Assembly (NCBI RefSeq): GCF_013359935.1
Contig: NZ_JABMCB010000201.1
Coordinates: forward strand, 186,001-250,000
DNA: 64,000 nucleotides
Direction: 5' to 3'
Source: Paenibacillus xylanilyticus
Lineage (GTDB): Bacteria; Bacillota; Bacilli; Paenibacillales; Paenibacillaceae
Both the position numbers and the translations under genes were made by a program. The notes under the pieces were generated by a model that was not told where the DNA came from, searched no databases, and worked only from the letters and a program-made list of their open reading frames with translations. Of this stretch, positions 17,510 through 26,429 are shown piece by piece. The first letter of the stretch is position 1, and each line of letters begins with the position of its first letter.

Positions 17510-17992
17510 ATGGAATTATTGCTGCCCGAACTGGATCGACGCAAAACACAAACTGCCGTGGAAGCGGCGCTGGAAAAATACCGGATTTACAAGACGATTG
17601 CATTTGAAGAACGCGAGGTGATGGTCACGGCGAGTTATACGGAGCGTTTCCATGGTCCCACCAACGTCACTGGGGATTCAACGGCCAGAACGGCGATCTA
17701 CAATGTCGATGTACAGCGTGCACGTCAGGCGTATTGCGATACGATTGATTTTATCGTGTCTCGTCTCAGTGAGAAGGAACGGGTGCTGGTTTGTGAACGG
17801 TACCTGAAAGATGATGATGTGTTTGATTACAAAGTGTACAACCATGTATTTGATCCGCCTGTGAGCAAGGATACGTATACCAAAATCAGAACCCGTGCTT
17901 TCTATAAAATGGCGCTTGCCTTATCCGACCGGGGATTGATCAATGTGGAGCCATTGTCTGTATCCCGAAAGAGCCGTCAGAAACTTGGCTAA
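17510..17992 (+). CDS. ArpU-family late phage transcriptional regulator
   Basis: A 160-residue protein resembling the ArpU/sigma-like regulators found before packaging and lysis genes in Gram-positive phages. RRKTQTAVEAALEKYRIYK opens the protein. LSEKERVLVCERYLKDDDVFDYKVYN and VSKDTYTKIRTRAFYKMALAL resemble a sigma-70 region 4-like helix-turn-helix. AAGGAGG lies 10 bases before the ATG. It probably activates late genes of a phage-derived element. The only such genes in this window are the tail modules beginning 9 kb downstream. Confidence 0.78.
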   Translation: MELLLPELDRRKTQTAVEAALEKYRIYKTIAFEEREVMVTASYTERFHGPTNVTGDSTARTAIYNVDVQRARQAYCDTIDFIVSRLSEKERVLVCERYLKDDDVFDYKVYNHVFDPPVSKDTYTKIRTRAFYKMALALSDRGLINVEPLSVSRKSRQKLG

Positions 17993-18081
17993 GACGAGCG
18001 CAAGTTCATCCTTTAAACTCCCCTGATGATTGTATACAATAATTGAACAACAACAAGCGCAATCGAAGGAGTGGAATCTGC

Positions 18082-19752
18082 ATGTCGCAAGAAGCCGGAA
18101 TGCAGGAAATGTACACGCTGAAGACCATTGCGGAGACGCTGAATACGTCCAATGACCTGAGTCCGATGCTGGATACAGTGGTAGGCAAGCTGCTTGAGCT
18201 GACCGGATTAACGACAGGTTGGGTGTTTCTGATTGGTGAGCGTGGAGACTATTCCTGCGTTTCTGACCATAACCTGCCGCCAGCCCTGCTGCATAAAGAG
18301 AAGGAGCCCATGCGCTGTGGTACTTGCTGGTGCGTAAACCGTTTCTGGGATGGAAGACTCGATAATGCTGTCAATATCATAAATTGCAAACGGATTGAGG
18401 ATGCGACAGAGCATCAGTGGGGAGATACCCATGATATCACCCATCATGCAACGGTTCCGCTGCGTTCAGGCGATAAAATGATGGGACTGTTGAATGTTGC
18501 GTCACCGGGGAAAGAGCATTTCAGCGACAGCGAGCTGGCGCTGCTGCAGGCTGTAGCCTATCAGATCGGCAGTGCCATGGAACGGATGCGATTGTACAGT
18601 GCGGAGCAGAGACGAGCTGATCTGTATGCCAGGCTGGGAGAATTCAGCAGATCGCTGGGCCTGAAAATGAACGAGTGCAGCAATGCTGACGACATGGCCA
18701 GAACAGTTGTAAAACTGCTTGTGCAGCACTACGATTGGCCTTTTGTCGCACTGTTAGCTCAAAAGAATGGAACTTTATCCGTACAGGCTGCGCATGCCAA
18801 TGGCTTGGAGGAGACGAAAACATTCTGCGAGATTCCTCCAGAGGTGGGACGCCGGCTGCATCGTGTGATTGATTCTCATCGCGCTGCACAATTATCATCA
18901 GCGGAGATTGGGGAGTTGGCTGCGCTTTGCGATACATCGCTCCCCGTATCCGCGATGTCTTCGGGCCTCGCCGCTGCCATTCCATTAAGTCCTCCTGGGG
19001 AAACGGCTGTGCTGGTTGTGGGGCTCGGCTCAGCGAGTGATCTGCTTCAGGCAGATCGGGAGGTCATGGATGCACTGGCAGAACATATTACAGCTTCCTG
19101 GGAAAGTCTGAGACTGGTGGATAAACGCCGGGAGTTAACCCGTCTGGAGGAACGAAACCGGCTCGCTCGGGATCTGCATGATTCCGTAAACCAAATGTTG
19201 TTCTCTCTTTCATTGACCGCCAAGGGAGCGGAGCGCATGTTATCCGGTTCAGCGGAGCTGCATCCGGCAGCTGAAGCCATGAGAGATATCCGCTCGTTAT
19301 CCCAGGAGGCGTTGAAGGAAATGCGCGCCTTAATCATGCAGCTTCGCCCGGCGGGACTGGAATCCGGTCTGCTGAGTGCACTGCAAGAATATGGTACAGG
19401 GCAGGGTTTGCAGGTCATTGTAAACCGAACGGGTATGCGTACCTTGCCTCGCAGTATTGAAGAGGGACTCTGGCGAATTGGACAGGAAGCCCTGAATAAT
19501 GTACGCAAACATGCGGGAGTAACCGCGGCAGATATTACCCTCCAGTTAACCGATACTGAAGCGGTACTGGTGGTTGCGGACCGTGGGAAAGGTGGAGCCA
19601 AAAGGCGGCAAGCCATGCCTGCCAGCTCGCTGGGTCTGTCGATTATGAGAGAGCGTGCCCAATCGCTGGGAGGCAGGCTCGAACTCGCAAGTTCATCCCG
19701 TAAGGGAACATCGGTAACGGTAGTAATTCCACTCCCGTCCGAATTGGGTTAA
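18082..19752 (+). CDS. GAF-domain sensor histidine kinase (NarL-type, HisKA_3)
   Basis: A 556-residue cytoplasmic kinase without membrane segments. Residues ~20-180 form a GAF domain carrying an unusual Cys set (MRCGTCWCVNRFWDG, then NIINCKRI), which could bind a metal or respond to redox. A second, less clear GAF-like region spans ~200-340. The phosphoacceptor helix is EERNRLARDLHDSVNQMLFS, and the ATPase has EALNNVRKHAG and DRGKGG. The start at 18082 follows AAGGAG by 10 bases. The partner response regulator begins 17 bases downstream. The signal is unknown. Confidence 0.9.
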   Translation: MSQEAGMQEMYTLKTIAETLNTSNDLSPMLDTVVGKLLELTGLTTGWVFLIGERGDYSCVSDHNLPPALLHKEKEPMRCGTCWCVNRFWDGRLDNAVNIINCKRIEDATEHQWGDTHDITHHATVPLRSGDKMMGLLNVASPGKEHFSDSELALLQAVAYQIGSAMERMRLYSAEQRRADLYARLGEFSRSLGLKMNECSNADDMARTVVKLLVQHYDWPFVALLAQKNGTLSVQAAHANGLEETKTFCEIPPEVGRRLHRVIDSHRAAQLSSAEIGELAALCDTSLPVSAMSSGLAAAIPLSPPGETAVLVVGLGSASDLLQADREVMDALAEHITASWESLRLVDKRRELTRLEERNRLARDLHDSVNQMLFSLSLTAKGAERMLSGSAELHPAAEAMRDIRSLSQEALKEMRALIMQLRPAGLESGLLSALQEYGTGQGLQVIVNRTGMRTLPRSIEEGLWRIGQEALNNVRKHAGVTAADITLQLTDTEAVLVVADRGKGGAKRRQAMPASSLGLSIMRERAQSLGGRLELASSSRKGTSVTVVIPLPSELG

Positions 19753-19769
19753 AGTCAGGGGGAAAAGAC

Positions 19770-20501
19770 ATGCCGATTACGATTTTACTGGCGGATGATC
19801 ATGCCATGGTGAGACGCGGACTGCACGTATTTTTGTCCACGCAGACGGATATGAAAGTGGTGGGCGAAGCCTCCAACGGGCAGGAGACGCTTGATCAGGC
19901 GGAAAAGCTGCAGCCTGATGTGGTGCTGATGGATCTGCATATGCCTGTGCTGGATGGGATTGAGACTGCCAGGCGCCTGCGCACGCTTTTGCCTGGAATC
20001 CGTATTATTGTACTAACGTCGTTTGCCGATCAGGATCATGTTATTCCTGCCGTACGGGCTGGGGTAAAAGGGTATCTGATGAAGGATATTGAACCGGAGG
20101 ATCTTGCCGTTGCTATAAGGAATGTGTATGCAGGGCAGGCTGAACTTCATCCTGTCGCAGCCGGACAGTTGATGCATGTGATGGCATCATCTGACGTGTC
20201 GCTGCAAGAACAGCAAAGTGTAAGTGCGGATCCATCAGCAACCGGGCAAATTCAGGAACAGCAGAAGCTTAAGCAGCCTCTGCAAATGAACGGAACATCG
20301 CCAGGACCGGATATGCTGACGCGCCGTGAACAAGAGGTATTGGGCCTTATTGCACGGGGGTTGAGCAACAAAGAAATTGCGGTGCAGCTCGTAATTACGG
20401 AGAAAACCGTAAAGACACATGTCAGTCATTTACTCGACAAATTGGGGCTGGCCGATCGAACTCAAGCAGCCATTCATGCCGTGAAAAACGGCTGGGTCTG
20501 A
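19770..20501 (+). CDS. NarL/FixJ-family response regulator
   Basis: A 243-residue regulator. The receiver domain has LLADDHAMVRRG, the phospho-acceptor Asp at residue 55 (VVLMDLHMPVLDG), LTSFAD and the conserved Lys in GYLMKDIEPEDL. A Gln-rich linker (about 135-180) is longer than usual. The C-terminal LuxR-type helix-turn-helix is LTRREQEVLGLIARGLSNKEIA...VKTHVSHLLDKLG. Cotranscribed with the upstream kinase and followed by a strong terminator. Confidence 0.93.
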   Translation: MPITILLADDHAMVRRGLHVFLSTQTDMKVVGEASNGQETLDQAEKLQPDVVLMDLHMPVLDGIETARRLRTLLPGIRIIVLTSFADQDHVIPAVRAGVKGYLMKDIEPEDLAVAIRNVYAGQAELHPVAAGQLMHVMASSDVSLQEQQSVSADPSATGQIQEQQKLKQPLQMNGTSPGPDMLTRREQEVLGLIARGLSNKEIAVQLVITEKTVKTHVSHLLDKLGLADRTQAAIHAVKNGWV

Positions 20502-20536
20502 CCCATTTGGGCTCTATTCTCAGCCTAAAGTCGTAG

Positions 20537-20564
20537 AAACTCAACCGAAAGGTTGAGTTTTTTT
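20537..20564 (+). terminator. Intrinsic terminator of the two-component operon
   Basis: AAACTCAACC, GAAA loop, GGTTGAGTTTTTTT. Confidence 0.92.
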
Positions 20565-20684
20565 GTGCTGCAAGTTAAGTCTATCTGCTGAGGAATTGGA
20601 AGATAAAGCAAGGTAAGATAAGAACAGAAGAAATGAAGGTTGATGATGGAAGATCTCACAAAAACAAGTAGGAGTGTGGCATAG

Positions 20685-21260
20685 ATGAAGATTATCATAT
20701 TGGCAGGCAGCAACCGCAAGAATGCAACCAGTACACGTTTAGGAGAATATGCGGTGGAGGTCATCCGCAGTCAGGGACATGAAGCCAGCCTGTTTGATCT
20801 GTACCAAACACCGGTTCCATTCTACGCACCGGATGAAAAGCAGGCGGATGATGACAATCTGGCAGAGCTGAACTCGCGCATGCTCGAGGCGGATGCCATT
20901 ATTTTATCCACACCAGAGTATCACGGCAGCATCAGTGGGGTACTCAAAAATGCGCTGGATCACCTGAGCCAGGCTCACTTTAGCGGCAAACCGGTGTTGT
21001 CCATCAGCTCTGCGGGGGGAGCGGTAGGTGTGAGTTCCCTTTTGCAGCTGCAAGCCATCGTTCGCAATCTGCATGGTATTAATGCACAGGAGTGGATATC
21101 CATTGGTGGTGCACAGCGCAGACGTTTCGAGGCTACCTTTGACGGATACGAGGAGTATGAAGGCAGCCAGGACATTGAGGATCGAATTCAGCGGGTAATC
21201 GGTTCATTCCTGAATCTGGCTCAGACATTAACAACTGCGCGGAACTCATCCGGAAGCTGA
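20685..21260 (+). CDS. NADPH-dependent FMN reductase family protein
   Basis: A 191-residue flavodoxin-fold protein. The FMN phosphate loop is GSNRKNATSTRL near the N-terminus, and the second signature is STPEYHGSISGVLKNALDHLS. The family reduces FMN, quinones or azo/chromate compounds using NAD(P)H. GGAG lies about 10 bases before the ATG. Two VOC genes follow closely, so a small detoxification-type operon is possible; this is inferred from spacing only. Confidence 0.9.
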   Translation: MKIIILAGSNRKNATSTRLGEYAVEVIRSQGHEASLFDLYQTPVPFYAPDEKQADDDNLAELNSRMLEADAIILSTPEYHGSISGVLKNALDHLSQAHFSGKPVLSISSAGGAVGVSSLLQLQAIVRNLHGINAQEWISIGGAQRRRFEATFDGYEEYEGSQDIEDRIQRVIGSFLNLAQTLTTARNSSGS

Positions 21261-21329
21261 GAATTGTTGATTTTCACCTTAAAAGCTAAAGAGATAGTAA
21301 CAGAAATAGAGAGAAAAGAGGTCATCCAC

Positions 21330-21785
21330 TTGATAAAAGGCATATTTGAAACGCATTTGAACGTGACGGATTTGGAGAAATCACATCATTTCTATGAACA
21401 GATTGTTGGATTGCCGCATGCCTATGGGCAGAAGGAACGCGGGAGCTCATTTTACTGGATTGGTGGAAAAGGTAATGCCATGCTGGGATTATGGCAAAAG
21501 GACCCCGCGCAGGTGCAGCGGCAGCATTTTGCTTTTCACGTATCACTGGAGGACATGAAGCACGCTGTCACGTATCTGGAGGATAAAGGGATCGAGACAC
21601 ACAACTTCCTTAATGATGATATTGGGGAGCTGTACGTATTTGGCTGGATGCCGGCTGTGTCGGTTTATTTTACCGATCCGGATGGTCATTCCCTCGAATT
21701 CATATCCATGCTTCCGGATGAAGCGAAGCCGGAGCTGGGTATGGTGCCATGGAGTCAATGGGAGAAGATGCACGGACGGGCGTGA
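21330..21785 (+). CDS. VOC-family (glyoxalase/bleomycin-resistance fold) protein
   Basis: A 151-residue vicinal-oxygen-chelate protein. LNVTDLEKSHHFYEQIVGLP is the first betaalphabeta unit and VSVYFTDPDGHSLEFISML carries the C-terminal metal-ligand Glu. I choose the TTG at 21330 (IKGIFETHLNVTD follows), 8 bases after AGAGG. The frame continues upstream to 21264 but without a family-like sequence. Substrate unknown. Confidence 0.82.
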   Translation: MIKGIFETHLNVTDLEKSHHFYEQIVGLPHAYGQKERGSSFYWIGGKGNAMLGLWQKDPAQVQRQHFAFHVSLEDMKHAVTYLEDKGIETHNFLNDDIGELYVFGWMPAVSVYFTDPDGHSLEFISMLPDEAKPELGMVPWSQWEKMHGRA

Positions 21786-21804
21786 TTGAGCAGGAGGTAG
21801 TCAG

Positions 21805-22440
21805 ATGATATTTGAAGAAGTGAAGCTGTATACCGCTCGTTTGGCAGAGACCAAACATTTCTATAAAGAAACGCTCGGACTGAACGTGGTTACTGAATCC
21901 GATTCTTCATTCACCCTGCAGATCGGTTGGACGAACATGATATTTGTTCACAGCGAAATGGAACAAGAGCCCTTTTACCACGTTGCCTGGATGATCCCGA
22001 CGAACCGTTTTCAGGAGGCCAAGGCCTGGGCAGCGGCACGTGTAGAGCTCAGCACGCAGGAGGGGGAGGACGAGACCTATTCTGAGAACTGGAATTCCCA
22101 TTCCCTCTATTTCGAAGATCCGGCTGGCAACATTCTGGAACTGATTGCTCATCACAGTGCGCATAATGAGAGTGACCGTCCTTTCACGACGGAAGATGTT
22201 TTGCACGTTTGTGAGGTGGGGCTTGTATCAGAAGATGTATTGTCCACGGTAGGAGAATTGGAGCAAATGGGACTGAAGCGGTGGGGAGCGATCAGCAATA
22301 CCTTTGCCCCGGTAGGGGACGTAAACGGTTTGTTTATCGTGGTGAAGAGGGAAAGGATTTGGTTCTTTTCGGAACAAAAGGCGCAGATCTTTCCGCTGGA
22401 AGTTGTCATTCAAGGTGTCGGCAGGCTGCAGATTGGGTAA
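21805..22440 (+). CDS. Two-unit VOC-family protein
   Basis: A 211-residue protein with a VOC domain in the first ~120 residues (VKLYTARLAETKHFYKETLGL, then SLYFEDPAGNILELIAHH). It is followed by a shorter second module (VCEVGLVSEDVLSTVGELEQMGLKRWG) that looks like an incomplete VOC half. It sits 19 bases after the preceding VOC gene with AGGAGGTAGTCAG before its ATG, so the two are cotranscribed. Role unknown; probably hydrolase, dioxygenase or binding protein. Confidence 0.8.
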   Translation: MIFEEVKLYTARLAETKHFYKETLGLNVVTESDSSFTLQIGWTNMIFVHSEMEQEPFYHVAWMIPTNRFQEAKAWAAARVELSTQEGEDETYSENWNSHSLYFEDPAGNILELIAHHSAHNESDRPFTTEDVLHVCEVGLVSEDVLSTVGELEQMGLKRWGAISNTFAPVGDVNGLFIVVKRERIWFFSEQKAQIFPLEVVIQGVGRLQIG

Positions 22441-22558
22441 ATGATTGAATCTGGAAGCGAAACGGGCATATATGCACGATTTGATTCATTTTATAGAAGT
22501 AAACACAATGTAAACATGATGTGATGAAGTTCATTTTCGGTGAAGGAGTGATGACGTT

Positions 22559-23509
22559 ATGGATCGACGTTTGTTGGAGGAGGGCCTGATGGTCATCGTT
22601 TCGAGTCGGGAGCGTACAGGTGATCTGTGGCATGCCCATTACGGAGCAGGAGCGATAGCAGCCTATTTCTGGGTTCGGGAAAATCGTCTGTCTGCCCTTG
22701 CGGCGGGCAGCGTTACCGCAGAAGCGAAAGCGATGCTTCGCAAACACGGAAGTGATCAGCGGCAAAATTCCTCAAGTGGTGAAATGCTCGAAAGGGAAGA
22801 AGCTGAGGCGCGGATCACGGAAGCGCTGGATCGTACGATCGGCGAACTTCACTGGGTTGGACACCAGGCGATCTATGGCGCACTCACCTTGAAATCTATC
22901 CGTGAACTGGATGGATGGGGAACGGAGCAGGATATCGAACGGATGGTTGAACTGATCGATTCGTTTGAGAAAACCATACCGGGAAGATCGTGGCTAAACA
23001 CAACGGTTAAGGAAATCCGCAATCTGCAGATTGATGAGACAGACGAATTTCCTGATATCGAAGGACCAGAGCAGCTGTCCCGGTTGATTCTGGATGAGCT
23101 GGGAGCCTTCCCTGCCATCTATCAGGCAGAAGCTCATCATGATCTGATCGGCCATATGCTGACCTATGGACATGCGCTCAACATCTTGCATGAGCTGGGC
23201 TATCCGGCACTGTTTCACAAAGGAATTCCACCGTTCCTGACAATGGTAAAAGCCCTGCGCTTGAGCCGGGAAGCAGTCGGTGAGAACGGACAGTGGACAC
23301 TGCAATCTCCGGTAGATGTGCTGCCATTGGTTCCTGCCGAACGCTCGGTGGCTCTGCCGCATGAACTGGAATACTGGCATACTGACCGTCGCTCCCGCGA
23401 TTGGAACGAGGGCCATGTATTCAAATTTCCGTTCAGCTTCTATCATCATGCGAGAAATGGGAACTCGTTCCCGGAGAGCTGGGAAAATTTCCGATATATT
23501 ATTGCATAG
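22559..23509 (+). CDS. Conserved-looking hypothetical protein, 316 residues
   Basis: I do not recognise this family. AAGGAG lies 10 bases before the ATG and codon use matches its neighbours, so the gene is real. It is mostly alpha-helical, soluble, with no signal peptide. The N-terminal MVIVSSRERTGDLWHAHYGAGAIAAYFWV and the middle AHHDLIGHMLTYGHALNILHELG are His-rich helical stretches that could bind a metal or heme, but no known metal motif is complete. It has its own short intergenic region and is followed by a hairpin terminator. Confidence 0.65.
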   Translation: MDRRLLEEGLMVIVSSRERTGDLWHAHYGAGAIAAYFWVRENRLSALAAGSVTAEAKAMLRKHGSDQRQNSSSGEMLEREEAEARITEALDRTIGELHWVGHQAIYGALTLKSIRELDGWGTEQDIERMVELIDSFEKTIPGRSWLNTTVKEIRNLQIDETDEFPDIEGPEQLSRLILDELGAFPAIYQAEAHHDLIGHMLTYGHALNILHELGYPALFHKGIPPFLTMVKALRLSREAVGENGQWTLQSPVDVLPLVPAERSVALPHELEYWHTDRRSRDWNEGHVFKFPFSFYHHARNGNSFPESWENFRYIIA

Positions 23510-23581
23510 GGATATAACTTTAAGGTGCTCACTTATGGCAATGAAGGATGCCTAGTAAGCAATGGCAAACATATAATTAAT

Positions 23582-23621
23582 AAAGAGTTACTGCCTGAAC
23601 TGGCCAGTGCTCTTTATTTGT
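23582..23621. terminator. Probable terminator between convergent genes
   Basis: AAAGAGttACTG pairs with CAGTgCTCTTT, followed by ATTTGTTTTT on the plus strand. Confidence 0.65.
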
Positions 23622-23623
23622 TT

Positions 23624-24106
23624 TTAATGGGACCAGAGCTCAAGGATGAATAGGATCAGAATCACTCTGGACACGAGTAGGAATGGTTGTTTAATGGAAG
23701 GTTTGTGAGCAGCCCAGACTCCCCAGGAACTCATAAGCGCAATACTTTCCCAGAACACCAATAATGGAACGCCTTCGGGTGACAATGGAAAGGATAGCTC
23801 TGGAAGCCCGGAGTTTCGGGATCCCATAAGAACAGTGGTCATATATACGGGTATGAGGGAGAGGACCATATAGAGCAGCGTTTGCAGCCAGAAGAAATAG
23901 ATCTTTAAAACGCGCAGCAGAATGACAGCGAGCAGGAAAAACAGTACAACGACTGAGGCGAATGTTGCAGCAGTCCATCCAAGGAGTACTTCTGTCACAA
24001 CGTCCGTTTCTTTATAGAGGATGTACATCGTCACGGCATACATGACAGGTCCTGACAAATAACTGGGTATGGCTATCCACAAATAAAACCAATCCGATTT
24101 TTTCAT
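23624..24106 (-). CDS. Small polytopic membrane protein
   Basis: A 160-residue protein from the ATG at 24106 (MKKSDWFYLW), 8 bases after AAAGG. Four to five hydrophobic helices are visible, for example PSYLSGPVMYAVTMYILY, SVVVLFFLLAVILLRVL and LLYMVLSLIPVYMTTVLM. No family recognised and no catalytic motif seen. It is transcribed away from the DUF4127 leader. Confidence 0.65.
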   Translation of the reverse strand: MKKSDWFYLWIAIPSYLSGPVMYAVTMYILYKETDVVTEVLLGWTAATFASVVVLFFLLAVILLRVLKIYFFWLQTLLYMVLSLIPVYMTTVLMGSRNSGLPELSFPLSPEGVPLLVFWESIALMSSWGVWAAHKPSIKQPFLLVSRVILILFILELWSH

Positions 24107-24189
24107 GAGATCCATCCTTTATAAGGGTCTAATGTATATGTATTAGAACGTAATATATGAGGAGAACGTTTGATGACTACATAGCGAAC

Positions 24190-24375
24190 ACATGGAACCG
24201 ACTTTTAACCTCCCGGAAGGCGGCGACAATCAGGCGTAAACCGTACGGATTACCGTCAGCACAAGCGAAAAAAGGGTGTAAGATTGTATTATCGGATTAG
24301 CAGCAAGGAACACATGCCGATAGCACATACGCTAATGTACAGCCGGCCTGGTGGCCGGTTTTTTGATGCGGTGAT
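24190..24375 (+). promoter_or_regulatory. Leader-like element D1 with terminal attenuator, upstream of DUF4127 gene
   Basis: A candidate structured leader that I do not recognise. Ordered parts: GGAACCGACTTTTAACC, TAAACCGTACGGA, AAAAGGGTGTAAGATTG, TATTATCGGAT, an element TATCGG...CCGATA that can pair, AGCACATACGCTAATGTA (ACAT/ATGT hairpin) and an intrinsic terminator AGCCGGCC TGGT GGCCGGTTTTTT. The terminator ends 75 bases before the DUF4127 ATG, as an attenuator would. A second, diverged copy (D2) lies after the gene at 26430-26615 with the same order and spacing. Confidence 0.6.
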
Positions 24376-24438
24376 GGTGTGCCTGCTCTAATCGGGTATT
24401 TATGTAAGACGAATTTAATAAACAGGAGGTTACGTGAT

Positions 24439-26232
24439 ATGAAAACCGTTTTGTATGTTCCACTGGATGATCGGCCAGCTAACTTGGATGACGTCATTGT
24501 TCAAGGGAGGGCAGCAGGCATCCATATCGTTACGCCGAACCTGGGTGATATTCAAAACCGTCTTGATTCGGAAAAAACGACAGAAGGCACAACGCTGCTC
24601 GGCACGTCTGCACCTACGTATGGCATTCCGACCAACATTTATGCGTTTATTCTGAAGCATGCTGCCCAAGTCGATGGATTCATTATTTCATCCGATATGC
24701 TGGCCTATGGGGGCCTGATTGGCAGTCGTCAGCTTCGGGAGGACGGAGGAGGCACCTATCCGGAATATGACGAAGAAACGACTCGGTTGCTAAATGTGAT
24801 CCAAGTGATCAAAGAAAAATATCCGCGTAAACCGGTGTATGTCATGGATACGGTTATGCGGTTAGCGACCACTTCATTTGCAGACGGTCTTGCTTTGGAT
24901 GCTTACAACGAGTCCCGTGCACTCATGCAGCAGCCGCGTCAAACGTATACCGAATTTGAAGACATTATAAACGGCTACAACCTGTCTCCGGATGGAGTGG
25001 AGTATGGCGAAACGACTTATTTCAATAAAGAGCAATATTACAATACCAGACAGCATAAATTCAAAACGAACCTGTACATTCTGGATCAGCTCGCCCGCAA
25101 AGGGTACATTGATTTCCTCGCTGTAGGTGTCGACGATGCCAATACACAGGGGGTTCAGATTAATGAAATTAATTATGTAGAGGCACGGATTAACGAATGG
25201 TTGGGGGGAAATGAAGGACAAAATCCGGAGCGGGCCATCATCCTACCGGATGCGGATGGTCTCGGTCATGCGCTGGTCGCGCGGATGGCGAATCAGCTGC
25301 TGCGAGGAGGTACGAAAACACGTTACGCTGTGAATTATTACGGGCCGCACGGTTCAACGATTATAAATACCTACGAATATATGAATGTGCATGAGAATGT
25401 CTCTCGTCACATTGATATTGTAGGTGGAGTGCTGGTGGCGGATGCAGCTTATCCGGTAGATGATGAGGAAACTACTTCGTTTGACATCTCTTCGGAACTG
25501 GATCGCATGACAAGCCGACCTCCAGGGAAGCCGGATAAACAGCATGGTGTGGATATCGAGATTATTGCGATTACGGCACTGGATCAAGTCCAAGCGGCAG
25601 TTGAACGGCTCACAAGTATTAGCGAGCAAGGATTGCCAGCGGTACTGATTGATTTTGTCGGAAAAGGACCTGCCAATGTGGATGTCGCGGAAGCACTGCT
25701 AAACAGTCCCTATACCGGCCGGGTTCTGGGGTACAGCGCATGGAATACACCAGGGAACAAAATTGGCCTTGCCGTGGGCATGGGACAATCCAGATATGCT
25801 TTTGTCACAACGGAAACGCGGGCATCCGCTCTTCGCGATGCTGTGAATGCACATGGATCCTTGCTGTTTAAACGTTTCCTGAAAGATTACTATTATAAAG
25901 CTGTAGCGATTGCAGATATCCGTACGTACTCCAGGGCTCATGCACTCTATACCAATGTGGCTACTCTGGCCGATCAGAATATGGTGCTGTTCAATTCCGA
26001 GGAAGATTATGCTCACCTGCAAACCTTGCTTCGGGATCTGATGCAGACCTACACTGCGGGGCTGGCCAACAAAACAGCCTTTGCTCCGGGTAATGTGGCC
26101 ATCAAACAAATCCACGCTTGCGATGTGTCGTATGCGAAATACTGCAATGCAGCACTCGCATATGCAAATCCGGATTTCATCTGGGGACGTGCGTTTGAGA
26201 TTACCTTGAATCCGCAGGTTACCCTGAAATAA
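24439..26232 (+). CDS. DUF4127 family protein
   Basis: A 597-residue protein of the DUF4127 family, recognised from the N-terminal MKTVLYVPLDDRPANLDDV, from ISSDMLAYGGLIGSR and from the later FLAVGVDDANTQG and GYSAWNTPGNKIG segments. No signal peptide. The conserved Asp/Asn/His positions suggest an enzyme, but no activity is established to my knowledge. ACAGGAGG lies 9 bases before the ATG, fixing the start 20 codons inside the longest frame. It is the only gene between the two D elements and has no close operon partner. Confidence 0.88.
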   Translation: MKTVLYVPLDDRPANLDDVIVQGRAAGIHIVTPNLGDIQNRLDSEKTTEGTTLLGTSAPTYGIPTNIYAFILKHAAQVDGFIISSDMLAYGGLIGSRQLREDGGGTYPEYDEETTRLLNVIQVIKEKYPRKPVYVMDTVMRLATTSFADGLALDAYNESRALMQQPRQTYTEFEDIINGYNLSPDGVEYGETTYFNKEQYYNTRQHKFKTNLYILDQLARKGYIDFLAVGVDDANTQGVQINEINYVEARINEWLGGNEGQNPERAIILPDADGLGHALVARMANQLLRGGTKTRYAVNYYGPHGSTIINTYEYMNVHENVSRHIDIVGGVLVADAAYPVDDEETTSFDISSELDRMTSRPPGKPDKQHGVDIEIIAITALDQVQAAVERLTSISEQGLPAVLIDFVGKGPANVDVAEALLNSPYTGRVLGYSAWNTPGNKIGLAVGMGQSRYAFVTTETRASALRDAVNAHGSLLFKRFLKDYYYKAVAIADIRTYSRAHALYTNVATLADQNMVLFNSEEDYAHLQTLLRDLMQTYTAGLANKTAFAPGNVAIKQIHACDVSYAKYCNAALAYANPDFIWGRAFEITLNPQVTLK

Positions 26233-26269
26233 TGTGAACCTATAAACTTTACACTAGACTACTACGATT

Positions 26270-26382
26270 GCAGAACCATCTTACGATCACTGTTATACCC
26301 GGCTTTTTGTGATTCCCTTCTCTAAAGGGAAAAATCCGGTGATAAACGCGACCGCTCTGCTTCTCCAGATTGATTCTGCACT
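26270..26382 (-). repeat. Covarying hairpin repeat, copy R2
   Basis: On the minus strand: GCAGAATCAATCT, GCAGAGCGGTCGC side element, TTTATCACC, apical CCCTT...AAGGG, GGGTATAA, then AGATGGTTCTGC. The outer arms pair as AGAA(C/T)CA(A)TCT with AGATGGTTCT. It begins 38 bases after the DUF4127 stop. Confidence 0.7.
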
Positions 26383-26429
26383 CTTCGTTCTCGTGTAAAT
26401 GTTTCAGTTCATCTTATATTGTGAGAAAC

